A program made the position numbers and the translations under genes. Shown here piece by piece: positions 24,786-33,354 of a DNA stretch of 64,000 bases. The notes beneath the pieces are model-generated. The model worked only from the letters and a program-made list of their open reading frames with translations, was not told where the DNA came from and searched no databases. Source of the DNA: Streptomyces monomycini (GTDB lineage Bacteria; Actinomycetota; Actinomycetes; Streptomycetales; Streptomycetaceae); contig NZ_JAFIQY010000029.1 in assembly GCF_022271435.1 (NCBI RefSeq), positions 1-64,000 on the forward strand, in the 5' to 3' direction. Position 1 is the stretch's first letter; every line of letters begins with the position of its first letter.

Positions 24786-25007
24786 TCGGCGGGGCCGCCC
24801 GCAAAGTCGAACTGCAACGGGCGCTGCTCAGCACGACAGTCCTGTGACTTCGTGTCGAGCGACGCGACAGCGTCAGTCGGAAGCTGCCTCCAGGGAGTGA
24901 CGGCATCCCATGTCGGTGGCGTGGGTGGTCTGGCGGGAGACCATCAGGCGCAGTCGGGCGGCCGTCTGGAGGCCGGACGGCTTATCTGGTGACGCATCGG
25001 CGCGCCG

Positions 25008-25979
25008 TCAGGGTGGTGTGGTGGGGCGGCGTCGGTTCATGCGGATGCGGATGGTGGTGCCGTTGGTGCTGCTGCGTATGTCGGTGGCGTCGCTGAGCTG
25101 GCGGATGATCCACAGGCTGCGGCCGTCGAGGTGGGCGGTGGCGGGTGGCAGGTATCCGGCCAGGGCGGTGTTCAGGGTGCCGTGGGGGTCGGTGACTTCG
25201 CAGAGCACTTCGTCGGTGGTGGTCCAGATGCGGCAGTGGCCGCCGCCGGCGCCGTGGCCTACGGCGGTGGTGGCGGCCTGGTCGACGCATATCAGCAGGC
25301 TGTCGATGCGGTCGGGGGCCAGGGCTGCGGTGCGGGCGAGGCGGGCGGTGAACTCGCGCAGTTGGGCGAGGTGCTGGGGGCCGTCGAAGCGGAACTGTTC
25401 GCTGTGGGCGGGCGGGCCGGGCAGCGGCACGCTGTCGCAGGCCGCGCTGAATTCTTCGGGGGCGATGTGGGCGGGGTTGGGCCGGTGGGCGGTTCCGGTG
25501 GTCAGGGTCGGGTGGGTGAGCTGGGCGGCGTGCAGGACCCCGGCCGGCAGGGTGCGGGTGTCGTAGGGGCACAGGTGCCAGGCGCCGGTGGAGGCCAGAG
25601 CGAGGGTGAGCAGACACTCGTAGCGGATCCACTCGCGGGCCTGGTCGTCGCTCAGGCCGGCCCAGGGCGGCTCGCCCAGCACCCGCGAGGGCCCTTGGAA
25701 GGTGCGGGCCTGGTCGTGGAAGGCCAATAGCGCCTGGGCAGGCGTGCGATGCCAGTGGGCCGGGGCGAAGGAGACCTGCTCGGCCCGCGGTCCCAGATGC
25801 TGTTTGAGCAGGGCGGTGTTGTACCGGCTGGTGGCGATGAAGACCGGCTCCCCTGCGGCCAGCCCGTCGCGGGTGAAGGGCAGGGCGGCGGCCAGAAACT
25901 GCTCGTCGCCGCCGTAGAGCAGCAGGTGGTGCGCGTGGGGTGTGCCGCCGGGCCGGGAGAGTGGTTGCGGGTCACTCAT
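25008..25979 (-). CDS. MEDS sensor / anti-sigma-type ATPase protein
   Basis: 323 residues, ATG 25979 overlapping the STAS stop (ATGAGTGA). The first half is a MEDS domain: HAHHLLLYGGDEQFLAAALP, AAGEPVFIATSRYNTALLKQ, WIRYECLLTLALA and WHLCPYDTRTLP, with His and Cys typical of the methanogen/methylotroph DcmR sensor fold. The second half is an RsbW-like ATPase: DSLLICVDQAATTAVGHG (degenerate N box), RIWTTTDEVLCEVTDPHG and GRSLWIIRQLSD. Such fusions act with STAS antagonists and GAF-ANTAR proteins. All three kinds are encoded within 4 kb here. The ATPase Asn box is degenerate, so kinase activity is uncertain. Confidence 0.85.
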   Translation of the reverse strand: MSDPQPLSRPGGTPHAHHLLLYGGDEQFLAAALPFTRDGLAAGEPVFIATSRYNTALLKQHLGPRAEQVSFAPAHWHRTPAQALLAFHDQARTFQGPSRVLGEPPWAGLSDDQAREWIRYECLLTLALASTGAWHLCPYDTRTLPAGVLHAAQLTHPTLTTGTAHRPNPAHIAPEEFSAACDSVPLPGPPAHSEQFRFDGPQHLAQLREFTARLARTAALAPDRIDSLLICVDQAATTAVGHGAGGGHCRIWTTTDEVLCEVTDPHGTLNTALAGYLPPATAHLDGRSLWIIRQLSDATDIRSSTNGTTIRIRMNRRRPTTPP

Positions 25980-26319
25980 CGCTGGTCTCCTCCAGGAGGG
26001 TCAGGCGCAGTTCGGGCCGGTCCCAGCCGCAGGCCAGCAGCATCTGACCGACGACGGAGGTGCGGGTGTGCAGGACCAGGCGCCGGCCGGGCCCCAGCAG
26101 TTCGGCGTAGGAGACCAGGGCGTGCAGGGCGGCGAAGTTCAAGAACGTCACCTCGCGCAGGTCCACGGTGACGTCGGCGGGTGCTCCGTTGAGGGCGAGC
26201 AGGTGGCCCATCAGCGCGGTCTGGTTGGTCAGGTCGATCTGGCCGGACAGCCGCAGGCCCGGCGGGTCATCGGTGTGCCAGATGCGCAGCAGCGCATCGG
26301 CGTAAGTGGGGAGGCGCAC
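25972..26319 (-). CDS. STAS-domain anti-sigma factor antagonist
   Basis: 115 residues, start GTG 26319-26317 after AGGGAAG. The STAS fold is clear: RIWHTDDPPGLRLSGQIDL, TNQTALMGHLL, VTVDLREVTFLNFAALHALV, then RRLVLHTRT. The usual phosphorylated Ser/Thr in the loop after VDL-x-x-V-x-F is replaced by Asn-Phe-Ala (TFLNFAAL), where classical antagonists have D-S-S/T, so classical phospho-switching looks unlikely. It overlaps the MEDS/ATPase gene and is presumably its binding partner. Confidence 0.82.
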   Translation of the reverse strand: MRLPTYADALLRIWHTDDPPGLRLSGQIDLTNQTALMGHLLALNGAPADVTVDLREVTFLNFAALHALVSYAELLGPGRRLVLHTRTSVVGQMLLACGWDRPELRLTLLEETSDE

Positions 26320-26567
26320 GCTATACCACTTCCCTGCGCACCCGGCACCGGGCTCCGGGGCTCTGCACACAGCGACGGCTGATCGCGGCCGTCCGGGGTC
26401 CAGGGCCGGTACGCGATGAGGTGGGGAGCCGGCCGTCCGGGGCCGGAGAAATGCCCGCTGGCGGCATGGCCTGACCTCCCTCGCCGAGGCCGCCGGATGC
26501 CCCCGTCCGCACCGTGATCGCGCCGGTGGAGGTGTCCGCGGATGCCTGTTGAGCGTACGCCGGTCCG
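26320..26567. other. Intergenic, promoter region of the STAS/MEDS operon
   Basis: No gene on either strand. It must contain the minus-strand promoter of the STAS/MEDS pair; no clear -35/-10 boxes stand out. Confidence 0.4.
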
Positions 26568-27136
26568 GTGGCGCAAAGCGGACTTCGGCCGTTTGTATTT
26601 CCTGACAGCCCCGATGACCTGAGCACGACGGACCGTCTCACCGCAGTGCTGGCCCTGCTGGAGCTGTTCGGCTCCTTCACGGCGGGGCCTCCGGTGCCGG
26701 TCCTGGTGGTGCAGCACCTGTCCCGGCATCACCGCACGGTGCTCGACAGGGTCCTGGAACGCCGCACGCGGGTGCCGGTCACCCTGGCCGAGGACGGCGA
26801 GCGGACTGCCGCCGGGCGGGTCTACCTGGCGCCGCCGGACCGGCACCTGCTCATCGGCGCGGACGGCACGCTGCACCTGGAAGAGAGCCCGCCGGTGAAC
26901 CGCGTACGGCCCGCTGCGGATCGCCTGTTCGCCTCCGTGGCCGCCTCCTACGGGGAACGGGTGGGTCCTTCGGGCTGAGCGGTACCGGCCGCGACGGCGC
27001 GCAGGGTGCCCGCGCCGTGAAGGCCCGCAGCGGAACGGTGGTCGTCCAGGATCGGCGCACCGCCGATTTCCCCGATATGCCGCAGGCCGCTGTGGATGCC
27101 GGAGTGGTGGACCACGCCCTGCCTCCGGACGCCATC
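26568..27136 (+). pseudogene. CheB-type methylesterase domain remnant
   Basis: Plus strand reads VPVLVVQHLSRHHRTVLDRV, then VPVTLAEDGERTAAGRVYLA and PPDRHLLIGADG, typical of the CheB catalytic domain. The N-terminal GASAGG containing the nucleophilic Ser is missing (LTAVLALLELFGSF instead). Near 26965 the homology shifts frame and continues as ARSGTVVVQDRRTADFPDMP and AAVDAGVVDHALPPD. Loss of the catalytic Ser and a frameshift make it a pseudogene. Related CheB-like proteins are common near STAS and ANTAR genes in Streptomyces. Confidence 0.72.
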
Positions 27137-27324
27137 GAAAGGTTGAGCCGCGCCTTCGCCGACCACGTCCCGCCCCGCCTGACATGCCACCCCGCCCGAC
27201 CCCAAGACCCGGTTCCGTCCGACCGGTGGTGGCCGCGCGGGCGAAGGCGAGGTACGGCGCTGAAGTCGCCGCAGAGTCCGCGGTCGTGGTCGACAGAGCA
27301 GCGCCGCCTTGGAATAGTCGGGGT

Positions 27325-27492
27325 ATGGCGGTGGAGGCTGTACGGCAGCGGGCGCAGCAGACTCGGGAACGGGCGGCCGAGTTACGAAGAACGGTCCGAT
27401 TCTTGATCGAGGAGAACCGGCGGCTGCTGGACGAGCACTGCCGGCTCATGCGGATCCAGCGAGCGGCCCTGCGCCGACGCACGGAAGCCTGA
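27325..27492 (+). CDS. Small coiled-coil protein
   Basis: 55 residues from ATG 27325 (weak GTCGGGGT site). Almost all helix: EAVRQRAQQTRERAAELRRT then FLIEENRRLLDEHCRLMRIQ, with heptad hydrophobics and strong basic charge, so probably a dimeric coiled coil. I do not know a function; similar short proteins occur before GAF-ANTAR genes in Streptomyces. A perfect terminator hairpin follows eight bases after the stop. Confidence 0.6.
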   Translation: MAVEAVRQRAQQTRERAAELRRTVRFLIEENRRLLDEHCRLMRIQRAALRRRTEA

Positions 27493-27499
27493 TCGCGGC

Positions 27500-27528
27500 A
27501 CACACCCCGGCGGCTCGCCGGGGTGTGT
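27500..27528. terminator. Terminator after the small coiled-coil gene
   Basis: ACACACCCCGGCG and CGCCGGGGTGTGT, 13 bp perfect, loop GCT. Confidence 0.8.
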
Positions 27529-27784
27529 ATGACGTGCCGTCCGCGCCGACGCACGGGGACAGCGCCAGACGGAAAAGTCCGGCGACGGTGGCCGCCGGGC
27601 AGTGCGCTCCGCGACGGCTCCGGCGTGCGTGCGCATCGCTGCCGAAAGCTGTACCCAGGGATTGGCGACGGCCCGTGCCGGTGCCAGGCTGCAGGTACGG
27701 CCCCGCACCGGGCCGTCGCCGGACCCTGACCCCGCCCGGCGCAACCACGCCATTTCCCCGAATGAAGGATCGGGAGGGAATCTC

Positions 27785-28540
27785 ATGCCCGCCGAGCAAG
27801 AGCGGGTCTCCCGTGAAGAGGAGATCACTTCCGTGTTCGTCGAACTCGCCGACACCCTGGTCGCCGAATTCGACGTGATGGACTTCCTGCACACCCTGAC
27901 CGAACGCACCACCCGCCTGCTGCCGGTGGACGCGGCCGGGGTCATCCTGCTGAACACCCAGGGCCGCATGGTCGACGCCACCGCCTCCGACGAACACACC
28001 CGGCGCCTGGAGCTGGCGCAGATCGAATGGCAGGAGGGCCCCTGCCGCGACTGCATCCACACCGGTGCCCCCGTCCCCGACACCCCTCTCGACACCCACC
28101 AGGCCGAAGAGCACTGGCCCCGCTTCACCGACTGGGCTGTCGAACGCGGCTTCGTCGCGGCCGCCGCGGTGCCCCTGCGGCTGCGCGAGAGCGCCATCGG
28201 CGCACTCAACCTCTTCCGCACCCGCCCCCGCCCCCTGGCCGAGGCGGACCTGCGCCTGGCCCAGGCTCTGGCCGACGCCGCGACCATCGGCATCCTGCAA
28301 TACCGCGCCATCCGCGACCAGACCCTCATCAACGAACAGCTCGAAGGCGCCCTGGGCACCCGCGTGGTCATCGAACAGGCCAAAGGCATGCTCGCCGAAC
28401 GCCTCGACCTGACCCCCGACGAAGCCTTTATCCGCCTGCGCGCCCGTGCCCGCCACCACCAGATCCTGCTGACCGACCTCTCCCACCAGGTCATCACTGG
28501 CGAGGCCGAGCCCGAACAGTTCACCGCACCTCCCGCATAG
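27785..28540 (+). CDS. GAF-ANTAR transcription antiterminator (first)
   Basis: 251 residues, ATG 27785 after GGGAGGGAATCTC. An N-terminal GAF domain (residues about 15-170) contains DFLHTLTERTTRLLPVDAAG, QEGPCRDCIHTGAPV and GFVAAAAVPLRLRESAIGAL. A C-terminal ANTAR domain contains LEGALGTRVVIEQAKGMLAE and AFIRLRARARHH. GAF-ANTAR proteins bind tandem hairpins in target mRNAs when a ligand or redox state is sensed. The Cys pair in GPCRDC could be a sensor site. The 290-base leader upstream has no gene. It may belong to the same regulon as the STAS/MEDS pair. Confidence 0.9.
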   Translation: MPAEQERVSREEEITSVFVELADTLVAEFDVMDFLHTLTERTTRLLPVDAAGVILLNTQGRMVDATASDEHTRRLELAQIEWQEGPCRDCIHTGAPVPDTPLDTHQAEEHWPRFTDWAVERGFVAAAAVPLRLRESAIGALNLFRTRPRPLAEADLRLAQALADAATIGILQYRAIRDQTLINEQLEGALGTRVVIEQAKGMLAERLDLTPDEAFIRLRARARHHQILLTDLSHQVITGEAEPEQFTAPPA

Positions 28541-28618
28541 AAGTCCGCCCGCTGCCCGGGCACGGTCAGCACCGGCTGACGTCCGCCCTCCCACGACCAC
28601 ACCGGAACGGCCAGGCAG

Positions 28619-29344
28619 ATGCCCTCACCGCGCGATCCCCCGACCAGCCCGCTGATGACCGCCCTCCTGGACACCCTGGGCAGCCCTCCGGGCCTGGGCC
28701 TGCTGCCCGCCGACCGCTGCGCCCAGGCACTCGGCCTGACCTGCGTGACCATCTCCGCCCGCGCCGGCGGGCACGCCCCCGAACTCATCTGGCACTCGCC
28801 CGGCGACCGCCTCGGCACAGCCCTGGAGGACTTGCAGTACACCCTCGGAGAGGGCCCCACCCTGGACTGCCTACGCCACGGCCGGGCCATCTACGGACCC
28901 GACCTGGACCGCCTGCCAGAGACCCGCTGGCCCGCCTTCCTGCCCGAGGCCCTGGAGGCCGGGGTCCGCGCGCTGTTCGCCTTCCCGCTGGCCATCGGGG
29001 CCGTCCGGCTCGGCGCCTTCACCGGCTACCGCACCCGCCCCGGCCCCCTCACCCTCCAGCAACAGCTCGACACCGGCGCCTTCACCGACACCGCCACCTT
29101 CCTACTGCTGGCCCTGCTGCCCGGCGCCGACGGCCGCCGCGATCCGACCACCGACCTCGCCACCCTGCACCGCGCCGAGATCCACCAAGCCTCCGGCATG
29201 CTCGCCGTGCGCCTCCACCTCCCCCTCGACCAGGCCCTGCTCCTGCTGCGCTCCCACGCCTACACCACCGGACGCCCCGTCCTCGACCTCGCCCGCGACA
29301 TCATCGACCACCGCAACCCACCCGGCCTAACGGGCACCACATGA
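28619..29344 (+). CDS. GAF-ANTAR transcription antiterminator (second)
   Basis: 241 residues from ATG 28619, 78 bases after the first copy. GAF part: CVTISARAGGHAPELIWHSP, LQYTLGEGPTLDCLRHGRAI, ALFAFPLAIGAVRLGAFTGY. ANTAR part: EIHQASGMLAVRLHLPLDQA and LLLLRSHAYTTGRPV. It differs from the first copy enough to sense a different signal: the GEGP motif is kept but only one Cys. Weak ribosome binding site (GGCCAGGCAG), so read-through translation from the first gene is possible. The stop lies in CACATGACAC. Confidence 0.88.
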   Translation: MPSPRDPPTSPLMTALLDTLGSPPGLGLLPADRCAQALGLTCVTISARAGGHAPELIWHSPGDRLGTALEDLQYTLGEGPTLDCLRHGRAIYGPDLDRLPETRWPAFLPEALEAGVRALFAFPLAIGAVRLGAFTGYRTRPGPLTLQQQLDTGAFTDTATFLLLALLPGADGRRDPTTDLATLHRAEIHQASGMLAVRLHLPLDQALLLLRSHAYTTGRPVLDLARDIIDHRNPPGLTGTT

Positions 29345-29643
29345 CACACCCGGCAGCAGGCTGGCGGCGCCAGCAAGCCGAAGATGCAAGGTCAGGCTGG
29401 GCAGATCCGGATGTCACCAGACAATGCGTTCCTTCACTGCCCAGTCAGCGCAGACTCACGGATGCAGCGATTGGGAAGGAACGGACAGCTCCTCTCGTAT
29501 CGAGCTGTGACTTTGGCAAAATGCGCTTCCTGAATAGGACTGTTACCTGGCTGCTCGTCTGGGCCTCGGGCCGGCTGGCGATAGCGGTCACCCGAAGCCT
29601 TATGGGAGAAGGCAGCGAGGAGCCAAGCACCACGGGGAGCACG
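29345..29643. other. Intergenic, no gene seen
   Basis: About 300 bases between the second GAF-ANTAR gene and the membrane-protein gene. No recognisable product. An in-frame ATG at 29521 could extend the next protein (MRFLNRTVTWLLVWASGRLA), adding a possible signal anchor, but it has no ribosome binding site. Confidence 0.4.
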
Positions 29644-30606
29644 ATGAACCGGTCAAACCAGCGCGTTATCGCTCTCGATCCGGCTGCGGCCACGCGACGG
29701 GGAGCGAAGTGGATACGCGGTCACTCCACGACCTGGCAGGCTGCCTGGGCGTGCGCCCTGATCGTGGCCACCATCACGTTCCAGTTCACCGTGGTGCTCA
29801 CAGGGACGACCGGCCTCGTGCTGCTCACCTTCAGCCTCGGGTTCGGCGTCGTCGCTAGCATCGCGGCCTCTTGGCTACTGCGGCCGATGATCGAGGAGCT
29901 ACCTCGGAAGTCCCAACAACGGATAACCGCCGCACCGCTGGTTGCCTACGTCGCCCTTACCGCCGTGTTCGTGCTCTCCGTGGCGTTGTTGCTGGCCCCG
30001 TCCGACCGCGTCATGGCGACGATGCTGCTATTCCTCGTGTGGGGATACCACTCCCTGTATGGCTCCGGCGTCGAGCCTTCGAGCTGGGCGTATGAGCGGC
30101 TCCGCGGGCGGCTGCGGCGCGCCGCACCCCTGCGGGTCGCGGTCCATGCGTGCGGCCTCGTCGGTGTTCTCCTGCTGTTGCAGCACGCCCGGACGAACAG
30201 CCCGTACAGCACGGTATTCGTCGGGGTCATGGCCACCGTGACGTTGGGTGTTCTCGGCGCCTCGTTGAAGGTGTTCGTCCGCGTGCGCCGCCTGTGCGCC
30301 GCCCTTGACCAGCACGCCCACAAGCTGATCCTGGAGTTGGAGAAATTCCGCGCCGCACCGGAGGAGAAGCAACCAGTCGAGGAGGCATGGGGCAACCTCC
30401 GCCGCACGCTTTCGCACAAGATCGACACGGGCCTCAGCATCTCCGGTGTCTTCGTTCTGCCTGCGGCAACGATCACGGAGTTGCACCACCTGGTCTACCG
30501 TGCGATCCGCGCAGCTGGAGCGGACGACCGTGTGCACCGGCAGGTCATCGCACGGCTGCGGATGCTTCGTATCGCGTGCGTCGGTCGGACGGACACCCTG
30601 GCCTGA
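29644..30606 (+). CDS. Polytopic membrane protein, unknown
   Basis: 320 residues from ATG 29644 behind GGGGAG. About five hydrophobic segments: residues 33-55 (WACALIVATITFQFTVVLTG), 60-80, 100-122, 128-145 and 170-215. A soluble helical C-terminus follows (RRLCAALDQHAHKLILELEK). No transporter signature. Function unknown; codon use is like its neighbours. A strong terminator follows 23 bases after the stop. Confidence 0.75.
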   Translation: MNRSNQRVIALDPAAATRRGAKWIRGHSTTWQAAWACALIVATITFQFTVVLTGTTGLVLLTFSLGFGVVASIAASWLLRPMIEELPRKSQQRITAAPLVAYVALTAVFVLSVALLLAPSDRVMATMLLFLVWGYHSLYGSGVEPSSWAYERLRGRLRRAAPLRVAVHACGLVGVLLLLQHARTNSPYSTVFVGVMATVTLGVLGASLKVFVRVRRLCAALDQHAHKLILELEKFRAAPEEKQPVEEAWGNLRRTLSHKIDTGLSISGVFVLPAATITELHHLVYRAIRAAGADDRVHRQVIARLRMLRIACVGRTDTLA

Positions 30607-30629
30607 GACGGGCAGCCGTACGCCACGAG

Positions 30630-30667
30630 AACGCCCCGCACCCTAGTGAGCTAGGGTGCGGGGCGTT
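30630..30667. terminator. Bidirectional terminator
   Basis: Perfect 17-bp stem AACGCCCCGCACCCTAG at 30630-30646 with its complement at 30651-30667, loop TGAG, between the convergent membrane-protein gene (+) and the plasmid-like block (-). Confidence 0.9.
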
Positions 30668-30677
30668 CCGCTGCCTT

Positions 30678-30854
30678 TCAGTTCTCGATGGGCCACTCCC
30701 CGAACGGCACGGGGGACTTCCCATCCGCCTGCCGCACGGCTTCCTCCGTACCGCATGGGGTACAGATGGAGACCTCGCGGGCGGTAGTCAACCGGGAACG
30801 TGCCGGCCGGTCGCCGAGCGGGCCGCCGCAGCGTGGACAGCGTGCTTCGGACAT
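30678..30854 (-). CDS. Small zinc-ribbon protein
   Basis: 58 residues, ATG 30854-30852, stop TGA 30680-30678. It reads MSEARCPRCGGPLG and later SICTPCGTEEAVRQ, two Cys knuckles (CPRC and CTPC) as in zinc ribbons, and ends in an acidic GEWPIEN. It starts two bases after the stop of the preceding gene, so it is the last cistron of the block. Small ribbons like this often bind nucleic acid or a polymerase; no closer call is possible. Confidence 0.7.
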   Translation of the reverse strand: MSEARCPRCGGPLGDRPARSRLTTAREVSICTPCGTEEAVRQADGKSPVPFGEWPIEN

Positions 30855-30856
30855 GG

Positions 30857-31558
30857 TCAGTCCTCGGGGTGTTCGCGGGCGGACTTGAGGATCAGGTTCC
30901 AGACGGGACGCGAGTACGTCCGCTCCGTCTTCCCCTGAAGCTGCGTGATCAGCTCGGCGTTCGTCGCCCCGGGGTTCTCCTTCAAAGCCTGTCGAGCGAG
31001 GGTCAGCCGTTCGTCTCCCTGGTACGGGTACGCCAGCCCGCGGCGGCCCTTCGGGCGCCCGCCAGCGTGCCCGCGCCCCTTACGGTCCGCGACGTACCGC
31101 CACAGCTCCCACCGCTTCCACTTGGGCCGCTGGCGTCCGCTGGGCAGGAGGTCGTAGCTGGACGGCGCCGGCCAGCCCTCGGGCGGGTTCTTCACGTTGT
31201 GGGAAACGGTGCTGGTGTCGGCGTAGCCGCAGATGCGGGCGGCCCCGGCCGGGCCGACTTCTTCTTCCGGGTCGCCAGCGAGGTCCGGAGGGTTCTTGGT
31301 GACGGCGGCGGCGCGCTGTCGCTGGTGTTCCTGGTACCAGAGGCTCCAATCGGCGTCGTCCCAGTGCATGACGCCGCCGATGATCTCGGCGTCAGGGTGA
31401 CCGTTGTTCTCCCGGTCGCTCCAGAGGTTTTGCAGAGTCGATTCGCTGAGCTGGTGTACCTCCTGGAGGTCGGCGCGCGAATAGAGCGTGCGGCCGTTGT
31501 CGCTGTGCAAGACGTTCTCCTGTCCGGGCTCGGAGTCGGCAGGGGCCGGCGGTGTCAT
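30857..31558 (-). CDS. DNA-binding-like protein with two possible helix-turn-helix segments
   Basis: 233 residues, ATG 31558-31556 overlapping the preceding stop (ATGA). The N-terminal part YSRADLQEVHQLSESTLQNL then MHWDDADWSLWYQEHQ resembles an excisionase-type winged helix. The middle ARICGYADTSTVSHNVKNPP is a second HTH-like unit. The C-terminus ARQALKENPGATNAELITQL resembles a small helical recognition domain. A basic Arg/Gly/Lys linker (KGRGHAGGRPKGRRG) probably contacts DNA. Likely a plasmid regulatory or replication accessory protein; not a family I can name. Confidence 0.65.
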   Translation of the reverse strand: MTPPAPADSEPGQENVLHSDNGRTLYSRADLQEVHQLSESTLQNLWSDRENNGHPDAEIIGGVMHWDDADWSLWYQEHQRQRAAAVTKNPPDLAGDPEEEVGPAGAARICGYADTSTVSHNVKNPPEGWPAPSSYDLLPSGRQRPKWKRWELWRYVADRKGRGHAGGRPKGRRGLAYPYQGDERLTLARQALKENPGATNAELITQLQGKTERTYSRPVWNLILKSAREHPED

Positions 31559-31833
31559 GAGCTGGCCTCAGGGTCGTGGGCTGGTGCCCAGGTGCGGGTG
31601 CCTTCGGGGGTGATCCGGGTGAGGGTGGCGATGTCGGCCGGGATGAGGGCGGCGGCCCAGTCGTCTCGGTCCGGATGGCCGTCCGGGCGGTTGAGTACGA
31701 GGTGTTCCCCGCGGGGCGGGACGTCGTCGACGATGACGAAGAGGTCGTCCGGTCCGGCGCCGATGCTGTTACCCGCCTTGAGGTGGGCGAGGTCGCCGGG
31801 CTGGGGACGAGCGGCGTCGTGGTCGCTTAGCAT
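31555..31833 (-). CDS. Small plasmid-block protein
   Basis: 92 residues, start ATG 31833-31831. CTCTCACCAG lies 13 bases upstream and there is no Shine-Dalgarno sequence. Product: mostly beta (AGPDDLFVIVDDVPPRGEHL, VLNRPDGHPDRDDWAAAL, ATLTRITPEGTRTW). Acidic. No recognised family. Its stop overlaps the next start. It lies behind a weaker copy of the block's promoter and hairpin leader (31866-31982). Confidence 0.65.
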   Translation of the reverse strand: MLSDHDAARPQPGDLAHLKAGNSIGAGPDDLFVIVDDVPPRGEHLVLNRPDGHPDRDDWAAALIPADIATLTRITPEGTRTWAPAHDPEASS

Positions 31834-31865
31834 GGAGGGGTTCTTTCTGGTGAGAGAACACGACG

Positions 31866-31982
31866 GCCGGCGCCTTGTTGCCCTTGTGCGCTGGCCGTCA
31901 CTCATGTTTGGAGGCCCGGCCACCAAGCGGGCCGGGGTGGCGGCCGGAGGTTGCCCGCTCCGGCCGCGACGAGGAAATTAAA
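31866..31982 (-). promoter_or_regulatory. Promoter-like box and two GGGCAA-loop hairpins (fifth copy, weaker)
   Basis: On the minus strand GGTTTAAT (-10-like, 31982-31977) is followed by a 10-bp perfect hairpin: GCGGCCGGAG (31967-31958), loop containing GGGCAA, CTCCGGCCGC (31949-31940). A second hairpin around 31897-31866 again shows GGGCAA in its loop. The upstream TTG box of the other four copies is missing. It precedes the gene at 31833. Confidence 0.55.
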
Positions 31983-32637
31983 CCACCTTCTTCCGGGGCT
32001 GGCGGGGCCACTGCGTTCCGGGCCGTGGCCGTTCAGAAGAGCGTCTTCTGTTCCGCGGGGGCGGCCGTTGCCTGCTGGTCTTCCTGGTGCACGCGCAGCT
32101 CGTACCGAGGACGCCTCTTGTACGGCGGGTCGTGTGGCTCCTTGCGGTAGCGGACCCGGACCAACAGCGGCGCGCCAGCACCGATCCAGCCGGGTGGTAG
32201 CGAACGGCGATGTGACGCCAGAGGCGATCACTGCGGGCCAGCGCCCACTCCCCCTGGGCCTGGGCAACAGCCGGGAGGGCTCGCCAGCCGGGGAACGCGT
32301 GATCGTGGGCGTCCTCGATCGCGGTGTTGTCGCCGTCACCGTACCCGTGACCACGGTGGACAGGGCCCTCCCAGCCGCAGGCGAGGCATCCGCCCCGGAA
32401 CTCCTGCTCGTCCCGGCAGCCGGGCCGGCTGCGGGTGAGCAGGGTCGGTGTGTGATGTGCGGGCGGGTCGGGCTCGTGCCCGAGGTCGCAGTACGCGCCA
32501 CCGGGGTGTCCGGGCTGAAGGTGCCACGTCTGCGCGGCGCTCTGCTTCGCGAGGGCGCGCGTCCGTGCGTTGCGCACCCGCCAGTAGTACGTCTGTCGCG
32601 CCCGTGCGCCGGTCGGCTCGGTGAGCGGCGCGGTCAC
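31978..32637 (-). pseudogene. DUF6349 family protein, frameshifted near the 3' end
   Basis: Starts at ATG 32637, overlapping the preceding stop (ATGA). The DUF6349 pattern is visible: GGAYCDLGHEPDPPAHH, PGCRDEQEFRGGCLACGWEG, AIEDAHDHAFPGWRALP, with paired Cys/His that probably bind zinc. After RHIAVRYHP near 32195 the frame yields a Ser/Arg/Thr-rich tail to 31978. One reading frame away it continues as the expected GWIGAGAPLLVRVRYRKEP, RRPRYELRV and ends EQKTLF at TGA 32033. A one-base deletion (or sequencing error) near 32200 explains this. DUF6349 proteins are plasmid and phage associated, with unknown function. Confidence 0.65.
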
Positions 32638-33293
32638 GGTGCCTCGATCCGGGCGGCGGCGAGGACATCGCGGAGAGAATCAGCGAGGACGGCTTGTTCG
32701 TCGGGGGCATCGACAAACCGCGGCCCGTACGCGCGGCGGATGGCGCGGCGGGCGTCCTGGTGGCGGTCGCAGCCGGGGGAGTACGGCGACCGGTCGAGCA
32801 CGTCGTAGCCGTGCTGGGTGAGCACGTCGGCGATGAGCGATCGGACCTGTACGGGGTTGAGGGCGTGCAGGTCGGTCTCCACCGGGGCGGCGAGGAGTAC
32901 GCGGATCAGCTCGGAAGCACTGAGGCGGGGGTGGAGGGGAACGCTGATCCGGTGGACGCCGTCCCGGCTGGGGGTGGCGGCGCCTCGGCGGTTCGGCGTC
33001 CTGGTGGTGCTGTGGGATTCCTTCGTCTCATTCATGGTGCTGGCCTTCGAAGACTCGATGTGCAGAGGGAGCGGTTGAGGGGATAGAAGGCCCTGTGCGC
33101 CGTGATCTTGGTCAGCGCGGACGGCGGCGGCACGGAAGGCGCGGGCTGTGTCAGCGGCGGTGCGGCCGGGCTCGGCACTCCACCGGTCGATGACCTCGCG
33201 GCACAGGGCTTCGATGTGGTGGGCGGCCCATTCGAGGATGGCGGCCGGGGTGTCCGCCATGACGACGCTTTCGGGACTGTAGCGGGGCGGCAT
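32634..33293 (-). CDS. Plasmid-block protein of unknown function
   Basis: 219 residues from ATG 33293; ATG 33260 (MADTPAAILEWAAHH) is an alternative. Residues 12-60 form a helical segment (EWAAHHIEALCREVIDRWSA, TARAFRAAAVRADQD). A Ser/Thr-rich linker follows, then a second helical half (ISVPLHPRLSASELIRVLLA, VQVRSLIADVLTQHGYDVLD, RRAIRRAYGPRFVDAP). The two halves could once have been separate genes (an internal MNETKESHS could start the second), so this may be a fusion. No catalytic motif. Stop overlaps the DUF6349 start. Confidence 0.6.
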   Translation of the reverse strand: MPPRYSPESVVMADTPAAILEWAAHHIEALCREVIDRWSAEPGRTAADTARAFRAAAVRADQDHGAQGLLSPQPLPLHIESSKASTMNETKESHSTTRTPNRRGAATPSRDGVHRISVPLHPRLSASELIRVLLAAPVETDLHALNPVQVRSLIADVLTQHGYDVLDRSPYSPGCDRHQDARRAIRRAYGPRFVDAPDEQAVLADSLRDVLAAARIEAP

Positions 33294-33354
33294 GGTGATT
33301 CCGTTCAGGGAACCGGGGGGCGGCGGCTCGGCGCCGCCCCCCCCGGGGGTCGGG

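Noticed and set aside
24846..24880. Possible right end of the Tn7-like element (TGTGACTTCGTG)
   Set aside because: No clear matching left terminal repeat could be found near 22940-22973, so element ends are not supported.
28871..29311. Minus-strand frames antisense to the GAF-ANTAR gene
   Set aside because: Gly/Glu/Val-rich products mirror the codon bias of the real plus-strand gene.
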